Shown here piece by piece: positions 16,523-25,142 of a stretch of DNA of 64,000 nt. The notes below the pieces were generated by a model that did no database searches, was not told the DNA's origin, and worked only from the letters and a program-made list of their open reading frames with translations. The stretch covers positions 124,001-188,000 of the forward strand of contig JABLWW010000005.1 in assembly GCA_013178295.1 (NCBI GenBank). The letters run 5' to 3'. A program made the position numbers and the translations under genes. Within the stretch, counting starts at the first letter, position 1. Each line of letters starts with the position of its first letter. The DNA comes from Anaerolineae bacterium. Lineage in GTDB: Bacteria > Chloroflexota > Anaerolineae > Anaerolineales > Anaerolineaceae.

Positions 16523-17569
16523 CTACGGTGTGGGTGTGATTAGCGGGGGAGGGGGCGGGATTTCTGCGGTATCCGATGGTGGGGTCGCGGGTGCCTCGGG
16601 GGCAGTGGTTGTAACTGGCCAGGGGAGGTAAGCGGCAATTTGCTGAAGGTTCATGTCGCTGCGTATTTCGTGACGCGGGAGGGCATAGATGGAGTAGGTG
16701 GTGTGCTCGTTAATGTGCCCTACTGTCACTGCGTTGAGATAGCCCCAGCGGACAACACGGTCAACAATCATTTCATCATAATATCCAAAGGGGTAGGAGA
16801 CAGATTTGATTGGGATGCCAAACTTTTCTTCAAGTTTTTGCTTTGACGTTGCCAGTTCATCCGCCAGGTAGGTCAAGTCTCCATTGCTAAAATTGATACC
16901 CCCGTTGAGTCCTTTGATGCCAATTTCCCACCCATTGGCAAGCAGTTCCTGTATCTGTGCAGTGGTCATCATCCAGCCGCCGTCTATCTGGTTAACAATC
17001 AGATAGACCGTGCCCACGTAGCCATACTTTCTCATAATGGGATAGGCTTTGGAATAGACGCCGATCGCGCCAATGTCAAAAGTGATTGCAATGGGGCGTT
17101 CTGGCATATTGCCGCCATTGCGAATGACGTCTGCAATTTGAGAAACAGTGACAGTTTGATAGCCCGAGTCTTTGAGCATTTTGATTTGCTGTTCAAATAT
17201 CTCGGGGGGAATATAGGCGGTGCTGTCCCACTGGTAATTGGCGTCATCTGTTGTGCTTCCGGCAATGCGGTTGTATAGCAGGATGGGCGCAACCACCTTA
17301 CCAGCCGGAATGAAAGGGTAAGTGGGTGTGGGCGGTGGAGATGTTGGTGATGGGGGCGGCGTTTCAGTTGGTGTTTGGGTTGGCTCCGGTGAGGGTGTCC
17401 ATGTTGCTGAGGGCGTGAGAGCAGCGGCAGCGGTCATTTGTGCCCCGATGGTCGCGGCTGCCATGGTATAGACTGCGTTGGGGTCTGTGGGTGTTTCTGC
17501 TTGTGGGGAACAGGCTGTCAAGATGGCAATTAACAACAACATATTCAGCAAGAGTCTGGTTTTGGGCAT
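16523..17569 (-). CDS. Deacetylase-fold lipoprotein with lost catalytic motifs
   Basis: 348 residues from the ATG at 17569, which has GGAG 9 nt upstream. The lipobox is LLIAILTAC, with a Pro/Thr linker to about residue 95. The fold is that of NodB-type polysaccharide deacetylases and it resembles its upstream neighbour. The metal-site motifs are broken: TFDDG is AITFDIGAIG, and the HSxxH motif of the neighbour (EIGSHSMSHV) reads EIGIKGLNGG. The third motif (SVSYPFGYYDEM) is kept. This points to a sugar-binding or structural pseudoenzyme rather than a deacetylase. Confidence 0.75.
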   Translation of the reverse strand: MPKTRLLLNMLLLIAILTACSPQAETPTDPNAVYTMAAATIGAQMTAAAALTPSATWTPSPEPTQTPTETPPPSPTSPPPTPTYPFIPAGKVVAPILLYNRIAGSTTDDANYQWDSTAYIPPEIFEQQIKMLKDSGYQTVTVSQIADVIRNGGNMPERPIAITFDIGAIGVYSKAYPIMRKYGYVGTVYLIVNQIDGGWMMTTAQIQELLANGWEIGIKGLNGGINFSNGDLTYLADELATSKQKLEEKFGIPIKSVSYPFGYYDEMIVDRVVRWGYLNAVTVGHINEHTTYSIYALPRHEIRSDMNLQQIAAYLPWPVTTTAPEAPATPPSDTAEIPPPPPLITPTP

Positions 17570-17615
17570 AGGTTTCTTCTCCAAGACATACTATAATAGG
17601 GAAGCCGCTTGTGAA

Positions 17616-18443
17616 TTAATTTGACATTCTAAGATATAGGTAATCTGTGCTTTTCCATGGCAGGCTTGCATTAAACTCGTACAGGTGGGTGTCCTGTTTG
17701 ATTTCTATCCGACTCAAGTAGAACAGGGATTCCAGGGTGTGTTCTGAAGAAGTGCCCAGCCCCAGCCCCGCGCGGTAACCATAAGATTTGACTTTTTCAG
17801 CCAGCATAGCATCATAGATACCAAACGGATAAGCAAAAGAGTAAACAGGGGTGTCAATTTTTTCTTCAAGAAAAAGCCTGGATTCTAAAATCTCGTCAGA
17901 AAGACTTTGGGCTTCGAACAGCTTGACATGGCTCATGCTATGGCTGCCGATTTCCCAACCAGCTGCAATCATTTCTCTCATTTGATCTGTGGAGACAAAA
18001 CCCTCCGAATTGAGATATTTGCCTACGAGATACATGGTCGCAGTAAATGCGTATTTTTGCATGATTGGGTAAGCGGTTTGATAGACGTCCAAATTGCCAT
18101 CGTCAAAGGTAACCACCAGGGGGCGTGCAGGCAGGATCACGGTATCATCATGCATGGCTTCGACCAGTCTGGATACTGGAATGGTTGTGTAGCCCAGCGA
18201 ATACAAGAGACTCATCTGTTGCTCAAAGCGGGCGGGACTGACGTAATAACGAGAATCTTCGCCTTCAGCGATGTGGTGGTAAAGCAAAATAGGGGCAATG
18301 ATGGCAGCACGGTCTTTCTGAATGGTGCGCGTGGCACTGACTGCGTTTGCCTTACCCTCATAGGCGATGCCAAAGGAAACATAGAATCCCACTGCGAGCA
18401 GCAGTGAAAAAATGATCAAGGATATTCTCTGTTGAATGCTCAT
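17616..18443 (-). CDS. Polysaccharide deacetylase, membrane-anchored
   Basis: 275 residues from the ATG at 18443. GTG 18485 and ATG 18479 are in frame further upstream, but they lack good spacing and would precede the membrane segment with charged residues. One N-terminal hydrophobic anchor (SLIIFSLLLAVGFYVSFGI) is followed by the NodB domain with intact motifs: VTFDDGNLDVY, the metal His pair in SHSMSH, and FAYPFGIYD. It acts outside the membrane on N-acetylated glycans such as peptidoglycan. It sits between moeA and the degenerate copy in the leftward operon. Confidence 0.85.
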   Translation of the reverse strand: MSIQQRISLIIFSLLLAVGFYVSFGIAYEGKANAVSATRTIQKDRAAIIAPILLYHHIAEGEDSRYYVSPARFEQQMSLLYSLGYTTIPVSRLVEAMHDDTVILPARPLVVTFDDGNLDVYQTAYPIMQKYAFTATMYLVGKYLNSEGFVSTDQMREMIAAGWEIGSHSMSHVKLFEAQSLSDEILESRLFLEEKIDTPVYSFAYPFGIYDAMLAEKVKSYGYRAGLGLGTSSEHTLESLFYLSRIEIKQDTHLYEFNASLPWKSTDYLYLRMSN

Positions 18444-18499
18444 TGGTCTTTTCTCTCTGTTCCTGTCAGGATATAGCATGTTCACCTGTTTTGAGGGTG

Positions 18500-19741
18500 C
18501 TATCCGAAAGGTTGGAATACATCCACAGTTTCGCCTGCGGCGATTCCATTGGCTTCAGGTACAATGCGAATCATCCCATCCGCCTTCGCCAGCGTCAAGA
18601 TCAGGTTGCTCTTGAAGAAGATGGGGTCTGCAAGCAGCCCTTCGGGGGTGAAAAGCAGCCTGACGGGCACCCAGTCTTCGCGCCCTGCTTGAGAGGGAAC
18701 ATTGATGGTGAGCCGGGCGTGCAATACTGGGGAAGGTGGCGAAGCGGGCAAGCCAAGCAGACTTCTGATGACGGGAACGACAAACAAGCTGGCAATAACC
18801 AGCGCGCTGACGGGGTTGCCGGGTAAGCCGATGATGGCTTTGTGATTGCATACAGCAAGGATGGTCGGTTTGCCGGGCTTGATGTTGACGCCGTGCACCA
18901 GCACGCCCGGTTCTCCCAACTCTTGAATTGCCATGGCGGTTAGGTCGCGCACACTGGCGGATGACCCGGCAGTGATAATCACCATATCACATTCTTGTGC
19001 GGCTCGTTGCGCGGCGGCTAACAAAGTTTCGAAGTGATCGGGGATGATGCCATAAAGTACCGGGTTACCCCCAAATTTTCTGACGAGTGCGCTGAGCGTG
19101 GCGCTGTTAATATCGCGCACTTGCCCGATTGCAGGTTTCTGGTCGGGTGGGATGACCTCATCGCCGCTGGATAAAATGCCCACGCGCGGGGGCAGAACTA
19201 CGGGCACCTGTAATATCCCCAAAGCCAGTAGCCCGCCAATGTCTGCTGGCCCAATCTTTTTGCCTGCGGGTAACACCTGCTGACCGGGTTCGACATCTTC
19301 ACCCATCTTGAGGGTGTTATCTCCCACTGCTACAGGTTTGAAGACTTCAACCTCATTTGGGCTTACTGTTTGTGTGTTTTCTATCATCACCACGGCGTCA
19401 CAGCCTTCGGGCAGCATTCCGCCTGTGTGTATCAGTGCTGCCTGACCATTTTGGAGGGTCAGTGTGGGTTTGCTTCCCATGGGGATTTCTCCCACCAGCT
19501 TCAGATAGGCAGGAAGTGCTTCGCTGGCGCCGTAGGTGTCGGCGGCTTTGACTGCGTATCCGTCAACAGTGCTGCGCGGGAAAGCCGGCAGCGGCTCGGG
19601 GGAGAGAATTTCGCTGGCAGTTACCAGGTCCAGCGCTGCGGTTGTGTCCACAACGTGTGCGGCAGGATGATATGCGGGCAGGTGCTGGAGCAGTGTCTCC
19701 AGTGCTTTTGCGGGAGGAAGTAATTCTAAGAACTCGGGCAT
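18500..19741 (-). CDS. moeA: Molybdopterin molybdenumtransferase MoeA
   Basis: 413 residues, standard length. Motifs include FPRSTVDGYAVKAADTYGA, MGEDVEPGQQVLPAGKKI, GIIPDHFETL, ITAGSSASVRDLTA, GVNIKPGKPTILA and GLPGNPVSALV. It completes molybdenum cofactor by inserting the metal. It is the second MoeA-type gene in this operon and the simpler of the two. Such pairs sometimes divide molybdate and tungstate insertion, but the sequence does not say which. It follows the UbiA-like gene after 3 nt. Confidence 0.92.
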   Translation of the reverse strand: MPEFLELLPPAKALETLLQHLPAYHPAAHVVDTTAALDLVTASEILSPEPLPAFPRSTVDGYAVKAADTYGASEALPAYLKLVGEIPMGSKPTLTLQNGQAALIHTGGMLPEGCDAVVMIENTQTVSPNEVEVFKPVAVGDNTLKMGEDVEPGQQVLPAGKKIGPADIGGLLALGILQVPVVLPPRVGILSSGDEVIPPDQKPAIGQVRDINSATLSALVRKFGGNPVLYGIIPDHFETLLAAAQRAAQECDMVIITAGSSASVRDLTAMAIQELGEPGVLVHGVNIKPGKPTILAVCNHKAIIGLPGNPVSALVIASLFVVPVIRSLLGLPASPPSPVLHARLTINVPSQAGREDWVPVRLLFTPEGLLADPIFFKSNLILTLAKADGMIRIVPEANGIAAGETVDVFQPFG

Positions 19742-19744
19742 TTT

Positions 19745-20659
19745 TTACTCTGTCCATAGTGAGAAGGTAATGAAGTACATTGTAAGAATAACCAGCGCAA
19801 GCGATGTGAGCGAGAGCAATTTCCAGCGCGGTTTAGAACCGCTCCCAATCTGCACCATTAACCATATTTGAAAAGCGCCGATAGGCAGAGTTAGAAATCC
19901 TGTAGAGACCAGTTTCCAGGGAAGCCCCTGAAGGATAGCCAACCCAAGCAGGAAATATGTAGCAATAATTAGAATGTTGTGGAAGCTCATTCCACGCTGC
20001 CACCCCAAACGTGTTAGCAGTGTATAGCGTAAACATTTAGTATCGTGGGCATAGGTGGGCAAAGTGCGGGCTATTGCGGTGGCTAACAGCAGGGCGGTGA
20101 AAGGGAAGGTCAATGTTCCTAGAATGGGATGGAATTCTTTCGTCTGAAGTATCAACGCGATGGCGGGGATGATATTGGCAATCAATATCGAGATAAGAAG
20201 TTCTCCGTACCCTGAGTGTGCCAGCCGCAACGGGGGCATGGCATAACTGAATGCCAGAATAATGATCAGACAAAGAAAAAGCATTGTCAGGGGGGTGATG
20301 ACATGTTCACTGTATAGCAGCACGGTGATGACCGCAGCGATACAAAGCGTTGTTAATCCTGCCTGGAGCAGCGCTTTGTGTTCAATTTCTGAAGGCAGGC
20401 AGTCGTCTCTGTTGTCTCCTGGCGTGTTTGCCTGTCTGTTAGGGAAATCTACACGGTCGTAGTAAGCCTTCAAAAAGTAGCAACTTATCAGAATAAGCAG
20501 TACCCACGCCTGCCCAAGCAGGAAAACGACCCAGTTGACCGGTTTACCAAGATACTGTGCCACTCCTGAGCCTAAAGCGAACATCAGGATGCTGAGCAGC
20601 AGTTCCAGATGAGGGGTGTTCCGAATGAACACCAAGAGAAGGGCATGAGAGCGTTTCAT
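19745..20659 (-). CDS. UbiA-like polytopic membrane protein, first motif degenerate
   Basis: 304 residues from ATG 20659 (a TTG at 20704 is also open). It has about eight membrane segments. YAMPPLRLAHSGYGELL matches the YSxPPxxLKxxGxGE region of UbiA-type prenyltransferases. The first Asp-rich motif is altered: the usual NDxxDxxxD reads KAYYDRVDF, and the second Asp motif is not obvious. A transferase for a lipid carrier or quinone is therefore doubtful, and a role for an altered prenyl-binding protein is open. It begins 67 nt after corA and is followed immediately by moeA. Confidence 0.6.
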   Translation of the reverse strand: MKRSHALLLVFIRNTPHLELLLSILMFALGSGVAQYLGKPVNWVVFLLGQAWVLLILISCYFLKAYYDRVDFPNRQANTPGDNRDDCLPSEIEHKALLQAGLTTLCIAAVITVLLYSEHVITPLTMLFLCLIIILAFSYAMPPLRLAHSGYGELLISILIANIIPAIALILQTKEFHPILGTLTFPFTALLLATAIARTLPTYAHDTKCLRYTLLTRLGWQRGMSFHNILIIATYFLLGLAILQGLPWKLVSTGFLTLPIGAFQIWLMVQIGSGSKPRWKLLSLTSLALVILTMYFITFSLWTE

Positions 20660-20726
20660 TCTATGCAGACCATACGCACATTCTAACACAAAGCCCGCTG
20701 CCAATGCCTGCTGGTTTGCGCTGAAA

Positions 20727-21713
20727 TTACAGCCACTTGCTACGTTTGTAGATGACCAGCATGGTTAACACTGAGGCAATGCACAGGAAGAGAAAAATTG
20801 GCATGCCGTCACTCCAATGATAGCCTGTATTGAAGAGAAAATTCATTCCGAATATACCGGCAATGAAGGTCAGAGGCAGAAAAATTGTCGAGACAACAGT
20901 AAGCGTTTTCATGATCTCGTTTAGCCTCAGCGAGGTGGAGTTTAGATATGTGTCCAATGTGCTGGTAACAATATCGCGTATGGACTCGCTTAAATCCTGG
21001 ATACGTACGAGATGATCGTAAATGTTGCGATAGTAGATGCGTGCCTTTTGATCAATCATTGGAAAATCATCGCGGCTCAAACGGTTCATCATCTCACGTT
21101 GGGGGGATATGATTCTCCGCAGGGCAATCAGGCTATGCTTGAGAGCTAATATTCGCTTGAGGGTGTTTGGGTCTGGGGTAGATAGAATGCGGTCTTCGAG
21201 CCAATCAATTTCGTCATCCATACTGTCGAGAACGGGCAGATATTCATCTACGAGGGCGTCCAGGATGGCATGACAGAGAAAATCTGCCCCGTTGGAGTGA
21301 AGCCGCTCATCGCGTTGTAGCCTGTTCCATACCGTTTCAATAGCTGACATCTTTTGGCTGTGGTGCACCGTTACCACGTAATTTTGACCTAGAAAAATAT
21401 CGAGTTCCACCGTTTCGAGGTACTCAAAATTCTTAATGTCCTTGTCGGGGCGAATGGCATGCGCAATGATGAAAATATAATGCCCAAAGTCATCAATTTT
21501 GGGTGACTGGTAGTTTTCTCCAATGCAATCTTCAATTGCGAGAGGATGAAACTGAAACAAATTCTGCAGAACATCGTACAACTCTTGTTGTGTGGGGGCT
21601 TCGAGCAATATCCATAGCAGTTCATCAGGGTTGGCGATGCGGGCGCGTATTTCCTCTCTGCTTAGATTTTCATGATTTGTACCGTCATTATGAAAACAGA
21701 TGGAGCGCATCAT
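20727..21713 (-). CDS. corA: CorA-family magnesium/cobalt channel
   Basis: 328 residues. An N-terminal soluble alpha/beta domain and long helices (SALIALRRIISPQREM-type stalk) precede two C-terminal membrane helices. The selectivity motif GMN lies in FIAGIFGMNF, and the basic end YKRSKW is typical. It forms a pentameric Mg2+ channel in the inner membrane. AAAGG stands 6 nt before the ATG. It is the first gene of the leftward run to 14539 and diverges from the ABC operon. Confidence 0.92.
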   Translation of the reverse strand: MMRSICFHNDGTNHENLSREEIRARIANPDELLWILLEAPTQQELYDVLQNLFQFHPLAIEDCIGENYQSPKIDDFGHYIFIIAHAIRPDKDIKNFEYLETVELDIFLGQNYVVTVHHSQKMSAIETVWNRLQRDERLHSNGADFLCHAILDALVDEYLPVLDSMDDEIDWLEDRILSTPDPNTLKRILALKHSLIALRRIISPQREMMNRLSRDDFPMIDQKARIYYRNIYDHLVRIQDLSESIRDIVTSTLDTYLNSTSLRLNEIMKTLTVVSTIFLPLTFIAGIFGMNFLFNTGYHWSDGMPIFLFLCIASVLTMLVIYKRSKWL

Positions 21714-21754
21714 GGAGAACCTTTCGGTAGGGAGATGACAGGAATTGATTATTG

Positions 21755-21760
21755 ATTATA
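21755..21760 (-). promoter_or_regulatory. -10 box upstream of corA
   Basis: On the minus strand TATAAT is preceded directly by TG (TGTATAAT). No good -35 box is visible at the right distance. A start near 21748 would give a leader of about 35 nt. Confidence 0.45.
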
Positions 21761-21778
21761 CATCCAGTCCTGATGGCT

Positions 21779-21807
21779 TTTACAAAAGCGGTTAAGTTGG
21801 TTACAAT
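21779..21807 (+). promoter_or_regulatory. Promoter of the AttEFGH-like operon
   Basis: TTTACA (21779-21784), a 17-nt spacer and TACAAT (21802-21807) match five of six bases in each box. Transcription near 21814 leaves a 20-nt leader that includes the SD GGAGAAG before ATG 21835. Confidence 0.6.
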
Positions 21808-21834
21808 CGGTCTGTTTATTGGAGAAGATATAGT

Positions 21835-22569
21835 ATGAATTTTGTCACGGGTAATGTGAAAACAGAGCTGTCGTCTGCAAATGGGTTTATATGCCTTAAA
21901 CAGGTTTCTAAAAGCTATCTGGAAGGTGAGACACGCCGCGCTGTGTTGCGAGACACATCATTGTGCATTGCAAAGGAGCAGTTTGTTGCTGTGCTGGGGA
22001 AAAGCGGCGCTGGAAAGACCACGTTGCTCAATCTGATCAGTGGTATTGACCGTGTGGATAGCGGCGAGATATCTATCAACGGTCTGTCGTTGACTGCTTT
22101 GACTGATCACGAGAGCACATTGTTTCGTCGAAAAAATATCGGTTTTATCTTTCAGTTTTTCAACCTGATTCCGACGTTGACCGTTTGGGAAAATGTGGTC
22201 ATGCCTCTGGAGCTAAATGGTCTATGTAATGAAGCTGGGCGCAAGGTGGCGGAGGCCCTTCTGCGTGAGGTGGGCTTGTTTGATCGTAAGAGAACGTACC
22301 CTGACCGTCTGTCGGGTGGTGAACAGCAGCGGGTATCTATCGCGCGTGCGCTGGTGCATGACCCCATGCTGGTTTTGGCAGATGAACCGACGGGTAATTT
22401 GGATGAAGAGACAGGTGATGCAATTATGGTTTTGTTGAACCGCATGACACGACAGAGGGGAAAGAATCTGATACTGGTTACCCACAGCGCTGAAGCTGCC
22501 AGAGCGGCAGACCAGGTCTATGAATTACATGAGGGGCGATTGACATTGCGAGAAGGAAGTTGGGCGTGA
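21835..22569 (+). CDS. LolD/AttE-type ABC transporter ATPase
   Basis: 244 residues. Walker A GKSGAGKTT, Q-loop (FIFQFFNLIPTLTVWENV), signature LSGGEQQRVSIARAL, Walker B LVLADEPTGNLDEET and switch His in LVTHSAEAA. NLIPTLTVWENV and DEPTGNLD are typical of the MacB/LolD class, whose members drive large FtsX-type permeases in extrusion of lipoproteins, peptides or envelope components. Its stop codon overlaps the GTG start of the permease by 4 nt, so the two are translationally coupled. Confidence 0.92.
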   Translation: MNFVTGNVKTELSSANGFICLKQVSKSYLEGETRRAVLRDTSLCIAKEQFVAVLGKSGAGKTTLLNLISGIDRVDSGEISINGLSLTALTDHESTLFRRKNIGFIFQFFNLIPTLTVWENVVMPLELNGLCNEAGRKVAEALLREVGLFDRKRTYPDRLSGGEQQRVSIARALVHDPMLVLADEPTGNLDEETGDAIMVLLNRMTRQRGKNLILVTHSAEAARAADQVYELHEGRLTLREGSWA

Positions 22570-25142
22570 AACGGGTCAATTATTTGCCCCTGGTGCTTTG
22601 GCGGGTAAGCTGGCGTTTTTTATTGCGGCATCGCTGGCAAAGCGGGTTGATGATCCTTGGCATTGCTGTTGGGGTGGCAGTGGTGGTGGCGATTGACCTG
22701 GCAAACGAAAGCGCATGGCGCGCGTTTGCGCTGAGCAAGGAAGCCGTTTTGGGAAAAGCAACACACCAGATTGTTGGAAGCGGGGATGAGGGGCTGAATG
22801 AGACAGTATACGTGATGCTACGGAGACAAGGAGTGATTGGAAAGATGGCACCGGTTGTCCGGGAGTATGTCTCATCTCCGCAACTGGGTAATCGTCCAAT
22901 GGAATTGTTGGGAATTGACCCGTTTGTGGATGGCGAATTCCGCTCTATACTTGGAAACACAAACCGGGTGCCAGTTGATCAGCTGGTGCGGTTTTTGACA
23001 CAGCAAGGCGCAGTTTTGATCTCTGATGAGTTGGCTGCCGAAAACGGACTCGATGTTGGGGACGTCATCGAGGTGGATATTGGCGGTTATCAAAAATATG
23101 CTGTGATTGCAGGTTTGATCTCACCGCAGGATGCTATCTGGCGGCGTGTTTTGCAGGGGATGATCATTGCGGATATTTCCACTGCACAGGAATTGACGGG
23201 GAAGGTTGGCAGGCTGGATCGGGTTGACCTCATTATAGGTGAGAATGATGATTTTTTGCTCAAGCGCGTTTCTGCTGCTTTGCCACCGGGTTTGCGGTTG
23301 ATCAAGGCGGAAACGGGCAGCGATACGGTTGCACAGATGACCGCAGCTTTTCGTCTGAACCTCACAGCATTGAGTATGCTGGCGCTTTTGGTAGGAATGT
23401 TTTTGATATTCAACACCATGACGTTTTCGGTTGTCAGACGGCGGGCGTTGTTTGGGATGTTGCGTTGTCAGGGGGTTACACAGCGTGAAATTTATTTGAT
23501 GGTGCTTGCAGAAGCGTTTGTTGTGGGGAGTTTGGGTAGCTTGCTGGGGGTTGGGCTGGGCGTTTTGCTGGGCAGACAGACAGTGGCGATGGTTTCACAA
23601 ACCATTACCGATTTGTATTATACGCTTACGGTTCAAGCGGTGGATGTGCCTGTCGAGAGTCTGATAAAGGGTGGGGTAATGGGAATTGTGGCAACAATCT
23701 TGACTGCTCTTATACCGGCGGTTGAAGCGGCTTCTTCTCCTGCTCAAATTTCTTTAGCCCGATCGGTGTTGGAGAGCAAAGCCAGGCGTGTTGTGACCTG
23801 GAGCGCTGCGGCGGGCGTTTTGTTGATCCTTGCAGGGTATCTGATTTTTCAACTGCCGCTTACAGACCTCTATTCTGGTTTTGGTGGGACATTTGCCGTT
23901 GTAGTTGGTTTTGCACTGTTATCGCCGTTGGCGATGGTTATTGCCTCGAAGGTGCTTTCGCCGCTGATGGGGTATCTGCTGGGGCTGACAGGACGTATGG
24001 CGCCGCGCAATCTGGTTAATGCGCTGAGCCGTACGGCAGTTGCGGTAGCAGCGTTGATGCTGGCGGTTGCGGTTGCCATTGGGATGGGGCTGATGATTCA
24101 AAGTTTTCGCAGTTCTGTGGTAGTCTGGCTGAATGAAACCCTAAACGGAGATATTTATATCTCAGCCCCGACCATGAATGCGACGATGCCGGCATTTCCA
24201 GTGGACAGGCGTGTGATTGCTCGTTTGCGGTCGGTGGATGGGGTGAGAGATGTGTATCTGTTGCGCACGATTCAAGTGGAATCGCCATCCGGATCTATTC
24301 GTGTTAATGCCAGTAGCAATCCCAATTTGGGTGAGGAGCGTTTGTTCCTCTTTAAGCGGCATCAGGACTCCAAAATGGTGTGGCAGGAAATGCAAAAGGG
24401 TGCTGTACTGGTCTCTGAGCCGTTAGCCAGACGGCTGGATGTGATTCGCGCTGATGGGGAAATCATTGTGAAAAGCCCCAATGGAGAGATCCGCCTGCCG
24501 GTGGAGGGCGTCATGTATGATTACACGTCCAGCGAAGGCAGCATCTGGATGTCGCGGGATTTCTATCAGCGGGTTTGGGGGGATGATACAGTTACCGCAA
24601 TTGATATCCGCCTCGAGCAGGCAAACCAAGCGGATCAGAAGATTGATGAAATACGCTCTGAAATTGGTTCGATACAGAAGCTTGTGATTCGCTCGAATCA
24701 GGGGCTGCGGGAAGATGTTCTTGAGGTGTTTGATCGAACGTTTGCCATCACGGGCGCGTTGCGGTTATTGGCGACAATCGTGGCATTTATAGGCGTTTTG
24801 AACAGCCTGCTATTGTTGCAAATAGAGAAGCAGCGTGAGCTGGGTATTTTGCGTGCCCTGGGGTTGACAACACGACAGATGTGGCGTTTGGTAATGGCTG
24901 AGACGGGCTTGATGGGGCTGATAGCCGGTTTGCTGGCGATTCCGACAGGGGCGGTTTTGACGCTTATCCTGATTTATGTTATTAATCGTCGCTCGTTTGG
25001 TTGGACGTTACAGGTGTATATGACCCCTGAAGCATTTCTGGTGGGGTTGGGGATCGCGCTTGTAGCAGCGCTGCTGGCAGGAATTTACCCGGCAAGCAAA
25101 TATAGCCGCATGGCAGCGTCGGAAGCGGTTCGCTATGAGTAG
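22566..25142 (+). CDS. FtsX-like permease, AttF/LolE type
   Basis: 858 residues from the GTG at 22566, overlapping the ATPase stop. An upstream TTG is in frame but lacks a reason. A first membrane helix near 20-40 (MILGIAVGVAVVVAIDLA) is followed by an extracytoplasmic domain, a three-helix FtsX block (about 255-400), further helices with PRNLVNALSRTAVAVAALM, a second outer domain and a C-terminal FtsX block (LATIVAFIGVLNSLLLLQI; RELGILRALGLTTRQMWRLV). Two FtsX domains place it with AttF/YbbP-type permeases. Substrate unknown. The next gene's ATG overlaps its stop by 8 nt. Confidence 0.88.
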   Translation: MKRVNYLPLVLWRVSWRFLLRHRWQSGLMILGIAVGVAVVVAIDLANESAWRAFALSKEAVLGKATHQIVGSGDEGLNETVYVMLRRQGVIGKMAPVVREYVSSPQLGNRPMELLGIDPFVDGEFRSILGNTNRVPVDQLVRFLTQQGAVLISDELAAENGLDVGDVIEVDIGGYQKYAVIAGLISPQDAIWRRVLQGMIIADISTAQELTGKVGRLDRVDLIIGENDDFLLKRVSAALPPGLRLIKAETGSDTVAQMTAAFRLNLTALSMLALLVGMFLIFNTMTFSVVRRRALFGMLRCQGVTQREIYLMVLAEAFVVGSLGSLLGVGLGVLLGRQTVAMVSQTITDLYYTLTVQAVDVPVESLIKGGVMGIVATILTALIPAVEAASSPAQISLARSVLESKARRVVTWSAAAGVLLILAGYLIFQLPLTDLYSGFGGTFAVVVGFALLSPLAMVIASKVLSPLMGYLLGLTGRMAPRNLVNALSRTAVAVAALMLAVAVAIGMGLMIQSFRSSVVVWLNETLNGDIYISAPTMNATMPAFPVDRRVIARLRSVDGVRDVYLLRTIQVESPSGSIRVNASSNPNLGEERLFLFKRHQDSKMVWQEMQKGAVLVSEPLARRLDVIRADGEIIVKSPNGEIRLPVEGVMYDYTSSEGSIWMSRDFYQRVWGDDTVTAIDIRLEQANQADQKIDEIRSEIGSIQKLVIRSNQGLREDVLEVFDRTFAITGALRLLATIVAFIGVLNSLLLLQIEKQRELGILRALGLTTRQMWRLVMAETGLMGLIAGLLAIPTGAVLTLILIYVINRRSFGWTLQVYMTPEAFLVGLGIALVAALLAGIYPASKYSRMAASEAVRYE

